A DNA stretch of 64,000 nt from Mesorhizobium sp. 1M-11 (GTDB lineage Bacteria; Pseudomonadota; Alphaproteobacteria; Rhizobiales; Rhizobiaceae). Below are positions 46,347-55,414 of the stretch, in pieces; position 1 is the first letter of the stretch, and every line of letters begins with the position of its first letter. The translations under genes were made by a program, and so were the position numbers. A model generated the notes under the pieces. That model saw only the letters and a list, made by a program, of their open reading frames with translations, did not search any database and was not told where the DNA came from. The stretch lies in assembly GCF_001303895.1 (NCBI RefSeq), contig NZ_LJSD01000024.1:27138-91137 (forward strand), read 5' to 3'.

Positions 46347-47715
46347 TTCGATCCTGGTCGTTGACGACGAGCCTCGCCTTGCCGAGACGCTGGCGTTGGC
46401 GCTGGAGGGCGGCGGCCTTTCCAGCGATTTCGTGACCAGTGCCGACAGTGCGCTGGAGCGGATCGAAAATGGCGATTTCGGGCTGGTGATCACCGACCTC
46501 AGGATGCCCGGCCGCAACGGCCGCGACCTGCTGCAGGAATTGCGCAGCAAGCGCCCCGACCTGCCCGTGGTGGTGATGACGGCCTACGCCTCGCTGCGCG
46601 ACGCGGTCGCCCTGGTGAAGGAAGGCGCCTTCGACTACATCTCGAAACCGTTCGAGATCGATGACGTCATCGCGACCGCCAGGCGGGCGCTGCGGCTGAC
46701 GCAGATGGTCAACGAAAACCGCCGCCTGCGCGCGGAACTGGAAGACAGATACAGTTTCGGCAATCTGATCGGCTCCAGTCCGGCCTTCGCGGAGGTGCTG
46801 CGGCAGATCGCGGAAGTCTGCGCAAGCCGCGCCACCGTGCTGATTCAGGGCGAGAGCGGCACCGGCAAGGAACTGGTCGCCCGTGCCATCCATTTCAACA
46901 GCCCGAGGCGGGACAGCCCCTTCATCGCCATCAACTGCTCGGCGATCCCTGAACATCTCCTGGAAAGCGAATTGTTCGGTCATGCCAAGGGCGCCTTCAC
47001 CGGCGCCGTTGCCGCGCGCGACGGCCGTTTCGTGACCGCCAATGGCGGCACGTTGTTCCTGGATGAAATCGGCGACCTGCCCGCCTCGCTGCAGCCCAAG
47101 CTGCTGAGGGCGCTGCAGGACCAGACCTTCGAGCCGGTCGGCTCCGACCGCAGCGTCAAGGTGGATGTCCGCATCATCGCCGCCACGCATCGCGACCTCG
47201 AGGCGGCGATGGATGAAGGCGATTTTCGCGAGGATCTTTATTACCGGCTGGCCGTCTATCCGATCCGCGTGCCGGCGCTGCGCGAACGCAAGGAAGACAT
47301 TTTGCCGATCGCCTGCCATTTCCTCAATCATTTCGCTACCGAAATGACCAAGAAGATCCCAGGCTTTGCGCCCGAGGCCGAGGCGGCGCTTTCTGCCTAT
47401 CAATGGCCCGGCAACATCCGTGAACTGCAGAACGCCATTGAGCGGGCAACCATCGTGGCATCCCGCAACGTGATCACCCCGCAGGATCTGCCGGGTTATG
47501 TCACGCGTGCGAAACGGCAGGCAGCGACGACCCCTGCAGTGCCATCCGATCTCGATAGCGAGATGGAACGCATCGAGCGTGATTTCATCCTCGCCGCCCT
47601 GCAGGAGAGCGACGGCGTGCAGGTGAAGGCAGCCGAGCGGCTGGGTATCGCGGAACGAAGTCTTTGGCATCGGGTCAAAAAACTTGGTATCAAGATCGCC
47701 AAGACAGCGAAGTGA
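46339..47715 (+). CDS. NtrC-family sigma-54-dependent response regulator
   Basis: 458 residues from the ATG at 46339. Receiver domain with D53 (VITDLRMPG) and K103 (ISKPF); AAA+ domain with Walker A GESGTGKE (171-178) and the sigma-54-contact loop GAFTGA (218-223); C-terminal Fis-type helix-turn-helix (VQVKAAERLGIAERSLWHRVKKLGI). The intact GAFTGA loop means it activates sigma-54 RNA polymerase. Plausible targets are the gene block before it (sigma-54-like promoter at 37988) or the MipA gene after it; neither is shown. Confidence 0.95.
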   Translation: MASSILVVDDEPRLAETLALALEGGGLSSDFVTSADSALERIENGDFGLVITDLRMPGRNGRDLLQELRSKRPDLPVVVMTAYASLRDAVALVKEGAFDYISKPFEIDDVIATARRALRLTQMVNENRRLRAELEDRYSFGNLIGSSPAFAEVLRQIAEVCASRATVLIQGESGTGKELVARAIHFNSPRRDSPFIAINCSAIPEHLLESELFGHAKGAFTGAVAARDGRFVTANGGTLFLDEIGDLPASLQPKLLRALQDQTFEPVGSDRSVKVDVRIIAATHRDLEAAMDEGDFREDLYYRLAVYPIRVPALRERKEDILPIACHFLNHFATEMTKKIPGFAPEAEAALSAYQWPGNIRELQNAIERATIVASRNVITPQDLPGYVTRAKRQAATTPAVPSDLDSEMERIERDFILAALQESDGVQVKAAERLGIAERSLWHRVKKLGIKIAKTAK

Positions 47716-48572
47716 GGTTGGTTTTGCGTTGGTTCTCCCGACCCGGCCGCGAAGGCAGCGGTCTGTTCAATTCGGCTTTGCTGGCAGCCGCCATTGGCGT
47801 TGCCTCGCCGGTTTCCGCACAGGCTGCCGATAACGTCGGCGAACAGCCGGTTGCCTCCAACGACCCCTGGATCATCAGCGTCGGCGGCATGATGACGGTG
47901 AGCCCGAAATGGGATGGCTCATCGCGCTATGGCCTCGGCGGCATGCCTTCGATCTCATTCCGCCGCGCCTCGGAGCCGCAGACCTTCTCCGCGCCCGATG
48001 ACAATTTCGACATCACCTTCTTCACCGGCAAGCGTTTCGCGATCGGCCCGGTCGCCAGCCTGCGCCCCGGCCGCTCCACCGAGGGCGGTCGGCTGGAAGG
48101 GCTGGACACCTATCCCTGGACGGTGGAAGCCGGTGTCTTCGCCGAATTCTGGCCGATCGAGGATCGGTTGCGGCTGCGCGGCGAACTGCGCCACGGGCTG
48201 CATTCCAATGACGGCTTCAGTGCCGACCTGATGGCCGACTATGTGCAGAACTACGGCCAGCTGACGCTGTCGGGCGGCCCACGCCTGGTGCTGGCGGACG
48301 ACAATGTCATGAACCTCAAATATGGCGTCTCGCCGGAAGCGGCGCTGCGCAACGGCACCGTGGCTGCTTTCGATCCCAAGGGCGGCCTCGTCAGCGTCGG
48401 CCTTTCGGCGGCACAGAGCTATGTCTGGTCGAAGGAATGGACGACCACGCTCTACCAGCGCTTCGACTATATGGTCGGCGACGCCGCCGATAGCCCGATC
48501 GTCAAGGATCTCGGCTCGCGCAACCAATTCACCTTCGGCGTCGGGGCGACGTATTCGTTTACAGCGGAGTAG
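47712..48572 (+). CDS. MipA/OmpV-family outer membrane protein
   Basis: 286 residues from a GTG that overlaps the regulator stop (GTGA); TTG at 47718 or 47724 is also possible. A signal-peptide-like N-terminus (cleavage near VSAQA) is followed by a beta-barrel pattern: WIISVGGMMTVSPKWDGSSRYGLGGMPSI, TVEAGVFAEFWPIEDRLRLRGELRHGLH, SGGPRLVLAD, and a terminal strand ending FTFGVGATYSFTAE. MipA/OmpV proteins form small outer-membrane barrels or scaffolds. Co-transcription with the two-component genes suggests it is their output or feedback partner. Confidence 0.85.
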   Translation: MRLVLRWFSRPGREGSGLFNSALLAAAIGVASPVSAQAADNVGEQPVASNDPWIISVGGMMTVSPKWDGSSRYGLGGMPSISFRRASEPQTFSAPDDNFDITFFTGKRFAIGPVASLRPGRSTEGGRLEGLDTYPWTVEAGVFAEFWPIEDRLRLRGELRHGLHSNDGFSADLMADYVQNYGQLTLSGGPRLVLADDNVMNLKYGVSPEAALRNGTVAAFDPKGGLVSVGLSAAQSYVWSKEWTTTLYQRFDYMVGDAADSPIVKDLGSRNQFTFGVGATYSFTAE

Positions 48573-48607
48573 GCTGTCAGCCTTTCGATCTCGGCCGAGT
48601 TCCCGCA

Positions 48608-49498
48608 TCAACCCGGCTCGAAAAAGTCCCGCAGCAGACGGGCGGTGGCTTCCGGCTTCTCCTCCGGAAAAAAGTGACCGCCATCGACCGAGTGGCCTCG
48701 CACGTCCTTCGCCCAGCGGCGCCATATTCCCAAAGGCCCGCCGACCTCTTCATACCAGCTGGCCAGGCCGCCATGCGCGCTCCACAGCGCCAGCAGCGGA
48801 CAATCGATCTGCTGTCCCGCGTCGAGGTCGGCACGGTCGTGTTCGCGGTCGATGGTGGCGGCGGCGCGATATTCCTCGCAGATCGCGTGGATATGCGCCG
48901 GATCTCGCAGCGCGGCGACATAGGCGTCCCGCACGGCACGCGGGAAAACACCGGGCGGCGATCCCCATTCGTCCAGCGCATTGTCGACGACCGCCTCCGG
49001 TGCAGCGCCGATCAGCCGCTCGGGCAGCGGCGCCGGCTGCGCCAGCAGCGAGAACGGCCAGAACGCCAGGGCAAGGCGCGCATCCGCGCGGTCCCACACC
49101 TCGAAGGTAGGGATGACATCGAGCACCGCAATCTTGGCCACCGCGTCGGGATGGTCGAGTGCCAGGCGATAGGCGACCCGGCCGCCACGGTCATGACCCG
49201 CCATCGCAAAGCGGTGATGCCCGAGTGCCGCCATCGCCTCGATGAGCGTCGCCGCCATGGCGCGTTTCGACATGGTTGCATGTCCTTGGGCAGCAGGCGG
49301 ACAATCGCTGGCGCCATAACCCGGCAGATCGGCGGCAATGACGGTGAAATCCCGTGCGAGCATCGGGGCGATGTCGCGCCACATCAGGCTCGTCTCAGGG
49401 AATCCATGCAGCAGGAGCAGCGCCGGCCCCGATCCGCCCTGATGCGCGAACACGCCGCCCTGCGCCGTCTCGACCCTGCGGCTCTCGAACCCGGTCAT
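48608..49498 (-). CDS. Alpha/beta hydrolase of the haloacetate-dehalogenase / epoxide-hydrolase type
   Basis: 296 residues from the ATG at 49498. Nucleophile D103 lies in GHDRGGRVAYR, with the two arginines of the dehalogenase carboxylate pocket (R104, R107), the HGFPETSLMW oxyanion loop, and the distal GHFFPEEKP histidine. The halide-binding His-Trp pair of true fluoroacetate dehalogenases is not visible: the place reads FWPFSLLAQPAPLPE. So a dehalogenase name should be used with caution. Minus-strand gene next to an NTF2-like protein. Confidence 0.82.
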   Translation of the reverse strand: MTGFESRRVETAQGGVFAHQGGSGPALLLLHGFPETSLMWRDIAPMLARDFTVIAADLPGYGASDCPPAAQGHATMSKRAMAATLIEAMAALGHHRFAMAGHDRGGRVAYRLALDHPDAVAKIAVLDVIPTFEVWDRADARLALAFWPFSLLAQPAPLPERLIGAAPEAVVDNALDEWGSPPGVFPRAVRDAYVAALRDPAHIHAICEEYRAAATIDREHDRADLDAGQQIDCPLLALWSAHGGLASWYEEVGGPLGIWRRWAKDVRGHSVDGGHFFPEEKPEATARLLRDFFEPG

Positions 49499-49572
49499 CG
49501 TCCGTTCCATGGAAGACAGAACGCACGGCGCGCGGATTTCGTTCATCGAATTGCCGATGGCAAATGCTGGCT

Positions 49573-50007
49573 TCAGCCGATGCCGTGCTTCTTCAGAAGT
49601 TCCTGCTCGTCGCCCGCGACCCAGCCGAAGACCTTCGGCTGGCCGTCCAGCATTTGCATGAGATAATGCACCTCGAAGTCTATCGACAGGTCCGGCTGAT
49701 CCTTGCGGGCATAGGTTGCCGCCCAGGCGACATGAGCGACGCAGTGGTGCTCGTCGATCGGCGTGACACGGATATCGCGTATCCGCATCGCCTTCGTGCC
49801 GATCTCCCGATAGTGCGCATAGCCGTGCGCCAGAGTCCGCTTGAGCTGGTCGTCGTTCCTGCCGGTCATCACCCCGCGCGGCGATGCCGCGATGAATTCA
49901 GGAGCGTAGAGCGCCGCCAGTTCATCCTCATCGATGTTGCCGGCGAGTGACTGGTTGAAAAAGCCTGCGTAGCGTTCGAAGAACTTCTTGATGCTCGGTT
50001 CCATCAT
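49573..50007 (-). CDS. NTF2-like (SnoaL-type) protein
   Basis: 144 residues from one of two adjacent ATG codons (50007 or 50004) after GGGAGACTG. A single cone-shaped NTF2 fold: FFERYAGFFNQSLAGNIDEDELAALYAPEFIAASPRG, VTPIDEHHCVAHVAWAATYARK, IDFEVHYLMQMLDGQPKVFGWVAGDE. These folds bind small molecules or act as simple isomerases or scaffolds; no diagnostic catalytic pair is clear. Upstream of the alpha/beta hydrolase on the same strand. Confidence 0.75.
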   Translation of the reverse strand: MMEPSIKKFFERYAGFFNQSLAGNIDEDELAALYAPEFIAASPRGVMTGRNDDQLKRTLAHGYAHYREIGTKAMRIRDIRVTPIDEHHCVAHVAWAATYARKDQPDLSIDFEVHYLMQMLDGQPKVFGWVAGDEQELLKKHGIG

Positions 50008-50231
50008 CAGTCTCCCTGGTTCCGCTGGACGCGAAAGCTCCGCAGGACATCGAGGTTCCATTTATCGATGGCGCCTGGCGTGCCTGCTGGCGGATCGCCT
50101 TTCCCACAGGGACATTAGAGCAATTTTCCCGAGACTTGGAGCACGCACGCTCAACGGTTATGGTAGCGCGCCTTATCGCTATCCGCTTGGCGCAAATCGC
50201 GACGATCACCCTCGGGGACCATCGTCGCATG

Positions 50232-51884
50232 CTAGTCGTCAAGCCAGACCGTCTCCAAGAACATGCAGAAGGTCGGGTGCATCTCCATGCCCTTGACCTG
50301 AGGCGCGGTGTGGTTGAACAGGCTGCGCCAGAATGGCTGGATGATGATACCGGACGACTGCAGGATGGCCTCGATGTCGGCCATCACCGCCCTGCGTTTG
50401 TCCGGATCCGGTATTGCCAGCGCTTCTGTCAGCCTGGCATCGAACACCTTGTCGGCGAAAGCAGTCTCATTCCAGGCGCCCCCAGACTTGTAGGCGAGGC
50501 TCAGAACCTGGACACCCAAGGGCCGCATCGCCCAGTTGGTGAGCGAATAGGGAAATTTCGTCCAGTCGTTCCAGTAGGTCGAGCCCGGTAGAACAGTCCG
50601 CTTCACCTTGAAGCCGGCCTCTCGCAGCTGAGCCGCGATCGCGTCGCCCGTGTTCTTTTCCCATTCCTCGTCGACCGTGACGATCTCGTGCCCGAAGTCG
50701 AGTTGGCCGGCTTCAGCCATCAGTGTCTTGGCCCGGTCGAGATCACGGCCGATCGGAGGCAGTTTGGCGTATTCGGGGTGGATGGGGCAGACATGATGGT
50801 TTTCGGCAGGCGTTCCACGACCGCCATAGCCGAGCTTCAACACAGCATCGTTGTCGACCGCCAGCTGCAGTGCGTTGCGCACGCGCGGGTCGTCATACGG
50901 CTTGTTGGCAAGATTGATCCGCGCCACGATGGTTCCCGCGGTGATCGCCTCGGACCTTACCAGGCGCATGTCGTCGAGAACCGAGACAAAATCACCTGTC
51001 GTCTCGTAGTTGGCCTGCACCTCGCCGGACTCGAATGCACTTGCCATCGCTGATGGATCGGTGCCGTAGTCGATGAATTCGACCCCGTCCAGAAATGCTT
51101 CGCCACCCCACCACGCCCCGTTCACCCGCCGCTTCAGCACCGCGCGCTGCCCGACATCGTAGCTGACCAGTTCGAAAGCGCCGGTACCGATCGGGTTCTT
51201 GACCAGGTCCGCACCCGTTTCGTCGAATGTCGGATGCACCAGAAGCGCCGGATATTCGGCCATACCCGGTATGATGGAGATGTCAGGCGCGCCGAGCCGC
51301 AGCTTGATCGTGTGATCATCCACCTTTTCGACAGCACCTTCCCTCGCCTTGCCGGTGTCTGCATCGATCAGGGACGCCATGTGCGTGGTCATGGAATTAC
51401 CCTCGACCTTGCTGTCGCACCATCGACGAATATTGAAGATCACGTCGTCGGCACTGAAAGCATCACCATTGTTCCAGGTCACGCCCTTGCGGACGTGCAG
51501 GACATATTCGGTGGCGTCGTCGTTGGTTTCCCAGCTTTCCAGCAATATCGGCTCGAAGGTCGCCTGCCGCGTATACCTGACCAGCGGTTCGACGACCTGC
51601 CGGGCGACATTCGACATTTCCGACCAATCGAACAGGCGGGGATCCTTGAGTGGTTTGACGAACATCGCGATTTTCAGCGTTCCGCCTTTCTTCGGGGTCG
51701 GTGCCTCCTCCGCCATGGCCGGAACCGAAATACCGAGCATGGCATAGGCGACGGCAGTCGACGCACCGGTCGCGCTCGCGATCGCCAGAAACTCACGGCG
51801 GTCGTATCGCCCCTCGCGTGTAGCCTGTGCCAGCCGCTCCACGGAAGCGGGAACCGGCGACCCGTTGCGCCTGAGAAACGTCAT
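50232..51884 (-). CDS. ABC transporter substrate-binding protein, peptide/opine type, Tat-exported
   Basis: 550 residues. A long N-terminal region precedes a twin-arginine signal, [15 protein letters not shown], and a cleavage site near AMA (about residue 57). The mature part is a family 5 solute-binding fold ([66 protein letters not shown]). No permease or ATPase genes are adjacent, so it is an orphan that must share a transporter or act as a receptor. The Fe(II)/2OG enzyme gene lies 52 bp upstream on the same strand. Confidence 0.9.
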   Translation of the reverse strand: MTFLRRNGSPVPASVERLAQATREGRYDRREFLAIASATGASTAVAYAMLGISVPAMAEEAPTPKKGGTLKIAMFVKPLKDPRLFDWSEMSNVARQVVEPLVRYTRQATFEPILLESWETNDDATEYVLHVRKGVTWNNGDAFSADDVIFNIRRWCDSKVEGNSMTTHMASLIDADTGKAREGAVEKVDDHTIKLRLGAPDISIIPGMAEYPALLVHPTFDETGADLVKNPIGTGAFELVSYDVGQRAVLKRRVNGAWWGGEAFLDGVEFIDYGTDPSAMASAFESGEVQANYETTGDFVSVLDDMRLVRSEAITAGTIVARINLANKPYDDPRVRNALQLAVDNDAVLKLGYGGRGTPAENHHVCPIHPEYAKLPPIGRDLDRAKTLMAEAGQLDFGHEIVTVDEEWEKNTGDAIAAQLREAGFKVKRTVLPGSTYWNDWTKFPYSLTNWAMRPLGVQVLSLAYKSGGAWNETAFADKVFDARLTEALAIPDPDKRRAVMADIEAILQSSGIIIQPFWRSLFNHTAPQVKGMEMHPTFCMFLETVWLDD

Positions 51885-51936
51885 GCTTGCCTCCTTGAGT
51901 GAACCGCGATGGCGACGCCTGGGCGGGAGTACCCGC

Positions 51937-52725
51937 TCACGCTGCCCGGCCGTAGAAGCCGAACCTCTCCTCCGGACTGAACATCACACCCTGCCGTTCG
52001 TAGTAGGAGAAGACCGCGATAATGCGCTCGCGGTCACCCGCTACCGGCGTAACCCGGTGCGCCGTGTTCTTGCCTCTGAAGATATTCAGTGTTCCCGGCT
52101 TGAGGCGCGTGGTCTTGACGAGAGAATCGCGACCTTCGAGCAACTGGGCAACGCCGGGATAGTTCGGGTCGGTGTCGGAGCGCAGGTCGGTTCGGTATTC
52201 GAAGGCACCACCTTCGTCGGGCGCCTGCAGCAGCAGCGTGGTGGTGAATTCCGATCGGTCGAAGTGCCAGTTCAGAGCCTCGCCCGCGCGGTAGGCCATC
52301 ACATTGGCGCGCGCCAGCGGATCGTCCATCACATAGAGCGCCTGCTTATCCATCGTTGCCGCCAGGAAAGTCGCGAGTGGCGCATATTCGTAGATTGCGA
52401 GCACGATGCTTTCGGGCATCTGGTCGGCGCACAGCGTGTGACTGACGGTTTCAACCTTGCGCAGCGCCGGGTGGTCGGCCGGCAGTTCAGGAATCTGCGG
52501 CTTGAAATAGATGTTGTGCACCCGACGATGCTCGTGGGAGCGGCTGTCCATGGCGGGCTTGATCTCGGCTGCCGCCCGCTCGGCAACACCGGGCAGCAGA
52601 AACCCCTCGAGATCGAACATGCCATTCGCGACAAGCGCCTCTCGCGACTTGGCCACGAGGGCGTTCCAATCGTCGCTGCCGGGACGGTCGAGAGGGAAAC
52701 GGTCGAGATCGATGATGTGCTTCAT
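51937..52725 (-). CDS. Fe(II)/2-oxoglutarate-dependent oxygenase of the BesD/HalD family, hydroxylase type
   Basis: 262 residues from the ATG at 52725 (ribosome site GGAGGAAACC). The facial triad is H154-x-D156 in [17 protein letters not shown] and H223 in TAHRVTP, with R234 ([11 protein letters not shown]) as the likely 2-oxoglutarate anchor. The pattern [14 protein letters not shown] is that of the BesD/HalD group of free-amino-acid halogenases, where halogenases have Gly in place of the Asp. Here Asp is kept, so hydroxylation rather than chlorination is expected. Its neighbours are an orphan peptide-type binding protein and a divergent LysR regulator. Confidence 0.82.
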   Translation of the reverse strand: MKHIIDLDRFPLDRPGSDDWNALVAKSREALVANGMFDLEGFLLPGVAERAAAEIKPAMDSRSHEHRRVHNIYFKPQIPELPADHPALRKVETVSHTLCADQMPESIVLAIYEYAPLATFLAATMDKQALYVMDDPLARANVMAYRAGEALNWHFDRSEFTTTLLLQAPDEGGAFEYRTDLRSDTDPNYPGVAQLLEGRDSLVKTTRLKPGTLNIFRGKNTAHRVTPVAGDRERIIAVFSYYERQGVMFSPEERFGFYGRAA

Positions 52726-52747
52726 GGTTTCCTCCAAAGGCTGTGAC

Positions 52748-52815
52748 CCACATGTGGTCGCAATTAAATCTTCGCTTCAACGGGCAAAATTATTAGGGTT
52801 GCGAAAGAAAACCTT
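52748..52815. promoter_or_regulatory. Divergent promoter region with two palindromic sites
   Basis: A perfect CCACATGTGG (52748-52757) lies 22 bp upstream of the oxygenase gene. AGGGTT and AACCTT (52795-52800, 52810-52815) form an inverted pair 11 bp upstream of the LysR start. LysR proteins use such T-N11-A-like sites. Binding is inference. Confidence 0.45.
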
Positions 52816-52826
52816 ATGGAGGAGTT

Positions 52827-53747
52827 ATGGAGCGGCTTCCGCCCCTGAATGCGCTGAAGGCCTTCGAGGTTGCCGCGCGGACCGGCAACTTCACGCTTGC
52901 AGCCCGGGAACTGGGCGTCTCGTCGGCCGCCGTCAGCCAGCAGGTGCGCAACCTGGAGGATTATTTCGGCAAGAAGCTGTTTCTGCGCACGGGTAACCGC
53001 ATCGCATTGACCGACGCAGGCCACGCGGTTTACCCGCAGACGGCGCGCGCGCTGGGCGACATCGCAGCGATCACCGCCCGGATCCTGTCGGACGAAGTGC
53101 GGATGCGCCTGGTCGTCAGCGCCCCGTCTTCTCTCGCGGAAAACTGGCTTGCGCCTCGGCTGTCCGCGCTTTTGGACAGCTATCCGCGCATAGCGATCGA
53201 TATTCGCGTCGAGGAAGATCCGATCGACGTCATGCGGCAGGGCGTCGACGTCCGCATCAGCTACGGCGACTACCACTATCCCGAACTCGTGAAGGTGCGG
53301 CTTCTGCATGACGAGGTTCTGCCCGTCTGCTCACCGGAGCTGTCGCGCGGTCTCGGCAACGACGCCAGCCTCATCGATGTCCACGAAAGCGCGTTCATCC
53401 ACACCAATTGGGGCCCGAACTATGCCTCGCACCCGACATGGTCGGAGTGGTTCGCGGCACAGGGTAGCGCGCGCCGACCTGATCCATCGCGCGGCAGACG
53501 CGTAGGCCTGTCCAGCCTGGCCATTTCCTCAGCCCGGCTTGGACTGGGCATAGCACTTGGACAACACGCCCTTGCACGCGCCGATCTCGAAGCTGGCCGC
53601 CTCGTCGCACTATCGTCGACGACGGTCAGGCTCGGTCATCCCTATTGCGCGTTCGTGCCGCCCGCAAAAACCAGCCGCGCCGACGTCAAACGGCTCATTG
53701 ATCTTCTAAAAGCAGATGGATTCAGCCAACCGGCAGACATGATGTAA
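52827..53747 (+). CDS. LysR-family transcriptional regulator (GcvA-like)
   Basis: 306 residues. N-terminal helix-turn-helix with NALKAFEVAARTGNFTLAARELGVSSAAVSQQVRNLEDYFGKKLFLR, and a periplasmic-binding-like effector domain (about 90-300; VVSAPSSLAENWLAPRLSALLDSYP, DVRISYGDYHYPELVKVRLLHDEVLPVCSPEL). The ATG at 52827 follows GGAGGAG. Divergent from the oxygenase gene, it probably controls it in response to the amino-acid-like compound that the enzyme modifies. GcvA-like members sense glycine or other amino acids. Confidence 0.93.
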   Translation: MERLPPLNALKAFEVAARTGNFTLAARELGVSSAAVSQQVRNLEDYFGKKLFLRTGNRIALTDAGHAVYPQTARALGDIAAITARILSDEVRMRLVVSAPSSLAENWLAPRLSALLDSYPRIAIDIRVEEDPIDVMRQGVDVRISYGDYHYPELVKVRLLHDEVLPVCSPELSRGLGNDASLIDVHESAFIHTNWGPNYASHPTWSEWFAAQGSARRPDPSRGRRVGLSSLAISSARLGLGIALGQHALARADLEAGRLVALSSTTVRLGHPYCAFVPPAKTSRADVKRLIDLLKADGFSQPADMM

Positions 53748-53767
53748 GGATGCCGCCGCTTGCGCCT

Positions 53768-54250
53768 TCAATCGAGCGATCGCCACATTGCGTGACGGAT
53801 CGTCATATATCCTGCCTTTTGGTAGGCAGCCGCCGCTGCGTGATTTCCCTCGAGAAAGCTGAGGCCGATTCCGGCCGCGCCCCATCCACGGCATTTCGTT
53901 TCGGCCGCCTCAAGCAGCATCGAAGCCAGACCTTTCCTGCGAAACTGTGGCAACACGAAGAGGGTGTCTATTGTGGCCTGCTGCCGCAACGGGAGCAACG
54001 CACCCTTCGTCGAGCCGGGATGGTAGATCGACAGAAAGCCTCGCCGTTCATCGCCCTTTGCAGCGATAAGAAACGCCTCGCTCTGCAGGCATGCTTCGAT
54101 GTTAAGACCCGGTGAGCCCTCGCGGTAGCGGCCATTGCTACGGATAAGCGTTGTCATTTCATCGTTGAGCGTGCTCAAGCTTTCGCGCAGGAAATCGAGG
54201 TCCGATGGAACCGCGTCCCTGACACCTATCTCTGTCAGCGTACCGGGCAT
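53768..54250 (-). CDS. GNAT-family N-acetyltransferase
   Basis: 160 residues from the ATG at 54250 (AGGAG nine bases upstream); a GTG at 54259 is also in frame. The acetyl-CoA motif is clear: IDTLFVLPQFRRKGLASMLLEAAETKCRGWGAAGIGLSFLEGNHAAAAAYQKAGY. A typical single-domain GNAT acting on a small molecule or protein amine. It starts five bases from the stop of the gene before it (54256-54609), so the two are an operon. No substrate assigned. Confidence 0.85.
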   Translation of the reverse strand: MPGTLTEIGVRDAVPSDLDFLRESLSTLNDEMTTLIRSNGRYREGSPGLNIEACLQSEAFLIAAKGDERRGFLSIYHPGSTKGALLPLRQQATIDTLFVLPQFRRKGLASMLLEAAETKCRGWGAAGIGLSFLEGNHAAAAAYQKAGYMTIRHAMWRSLD

Positions 54251-54255
54251 CACCC

Positions 54256-54609
54256 TCACTCTCCTGCTCTCGCCATAGCATAGGCATTCCGCTTCGGAAG
54301 CGGCCGGTCAAGGGACGATCCTTTGATGGCGGCGAACCAGGCGCCCTCGACCATGCGGGCTGCCGAACGCGCCGACTTCTCGACACCGTTGAGACTGCCG
54401 ATGTCGCGGCTGATCTCGGAACCATGCGCGTTCATCGCCCAGAACCATAGGCCTTGCTGCGGTCCGGCATCGTGCATATAGATGCGGCCGACGCTGCCGT
54501 CATAACCGTCGGCGTCGGCAACATAATCGGCTTCACGATCCGCCTGTCGCCAGTTCAGACGCAAGGAAAAAGCTTCGCTCTCCGCGACCCTCGCAGGTTC
54601 GGTCATCAT
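54256..54609 (-). CDS. Hypothetical protein upstream of the GNAT gene
   Basis: 117 residues from the ATG at 54609 (ribosome site GGAGAACG). LRLNWRQADREADYVADADGYDGSVGRIYMHDAGPQQGLWFWAMNAHGSEISRDIGSLNGVEKSARSAARMVEGAWFAAI has the W-F-W-x-x-NAHG and aromatic pattern of small rhizobial proteins of unknown function. No signal peptide or membrane helix. A GTTC-N7-GTTC LexA-type box lies 63-77 bp upstream, so damage control is possible. Confidence 0.72.
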   Translation of the reverse strand: MMTEPARVAESEAFSLRLNWRQADREADYVADADGYDGSVGRIYMHDAGPQQGLWFWAMNAHGSEISRDIGSLNGVEKSARSAARMVEGAWFAAIKGSSLDRPLPKRNAYAMARAGE

Positions 54610-54993
54610 CGTTCTCCATCGGTTTGATGGCAACAGATTGCCATCGCGATGGAGAGCCCGTCAAGGATTTTGTTCCTATTTTGTTCTCATGCGAACAGCT
54701 CCTGACTCGACACCGAGATGCTCGAATCGTCACAACGCCGCCGAACGACCGGCGTCGCGAGTCTGCCTCGTTTCTCAGGACGAACCGTGCAATCCGGGAG
54801 CCTTCCCGTAGGGAGGCAGACCGTGCAGGCTGCGCACAGTGACAAGGCGGTTTGTTGATTCTATTGGGAGAAATCGTGCAGTTCGATGCCGCATGTTCGA
54901 ACCCGCAGGATTCGCAAGGAGCGACTGTCCGTCGGCCGCTCAGGCCGCCCCATCGGAGCCGTGAGCAAAGCGAATTGGCGTTAGATAGGAGAA
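54610..54993. other. Gene-free stretch between the 54256 gene and tRNA-Thr
   Basis: 384 bp. Apart from the LexA-type box at 54672-54686 I see only a few weak stem-loops and no open frame with a plausible start. The tRNA-Thr 3' end lies at its right border. Confidence 0.45.
54672..54686. promoter_or_regulatory. LexA (SOS) box GTTCCTATTTTGTTC
   Basis: An exact GTTC-N7-GTTC, the LexA site of alphaproteobacteria. It is 63-77 bp upstream of the minus-strand gene starting at 54609. No other exact copy was noticed next to a promoter in the window, though I did not scan exhaustively. Confidence 0.65.
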
Positions 54994-55068
<75 letters not shown>

Positions 55069-55114
55069 GCCTTGAATGCGGCGCCTTCTGCCACAATGAA
55101 TCGCCAAGCGCAAG

Positions 55115-55129
55115 TTGCTATAATAGCAA
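55115..55129. promoter_or_regulatory. Perfect palindrome TTGCTATAATAGCAA
   Basis: 15 bp with seven-base arms and one central base, holding TATAAT (55119-55124), between the tRNA-Thr and the 57-codon gene. It could be a -10 element overlapping an operator; no good -35 was found. Confidence 0.45.
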
Positions 55130-55199
55130 TTTCCAAGAGACGTTCAGACATGGCCGCGCCACAATGTCGGTTATGCATTGTTAAGGACTACGCGAGACC

Positions 55200-55373
55200 A
55201 TGAACGACAAGACCAAGCCGGAATCGAGGAGCGACCACCGCAAGGCCAGGCTGGCGGATGCCCTGCGTGCGAACCTGCAGAAGCGCAAAGCTCAGCTCAG
55301 GTCGCGCCGCACCGGCGAAGCCGACACAAGACCTGAAGGGTTGGCTGCATCGAAGGAACGGAAAGACGACTGA
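55200..55373 (+). CDS. Small basic protein upstream of murA
   Basis: 57 residues. The sequence is highly charged, with 20 Arg/Lys and the pattern RLADALRANLQKRKAQLRSRR. A similar short basic protein often precedes murA in rhizobia. No membrane helix or signal; perhaps nucleic-acid binding. It is preceded by GTTAAGGACTACGCGAGACC, where AAGGA is a usable ribosome site. Confidence 0.7.
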   Translation: MNDKTKPESRSDHRKARLADALRANLQKRKAQLRSRRTGEADTRPEGLAASKERKDD

Positions 55374-55414
55374 GGAATCGGAGGGCCGGCCATTTTGCGC
55401 CGACTTCCCGAAAT

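Noticed and set aside
48608..49498. Fluoroacetate dehalogenase
   Set aside because: The nucleophile and arginines fit, but the halide-binding His-Trp pair is not seen, so only the family-level name is kept.
51937..52725. Amino-acid halogenase
   Set aside because: The iron-binding motif is HxD (HFD), not the HxG that leaves a site for chloride, so a halogenase call is not supported.
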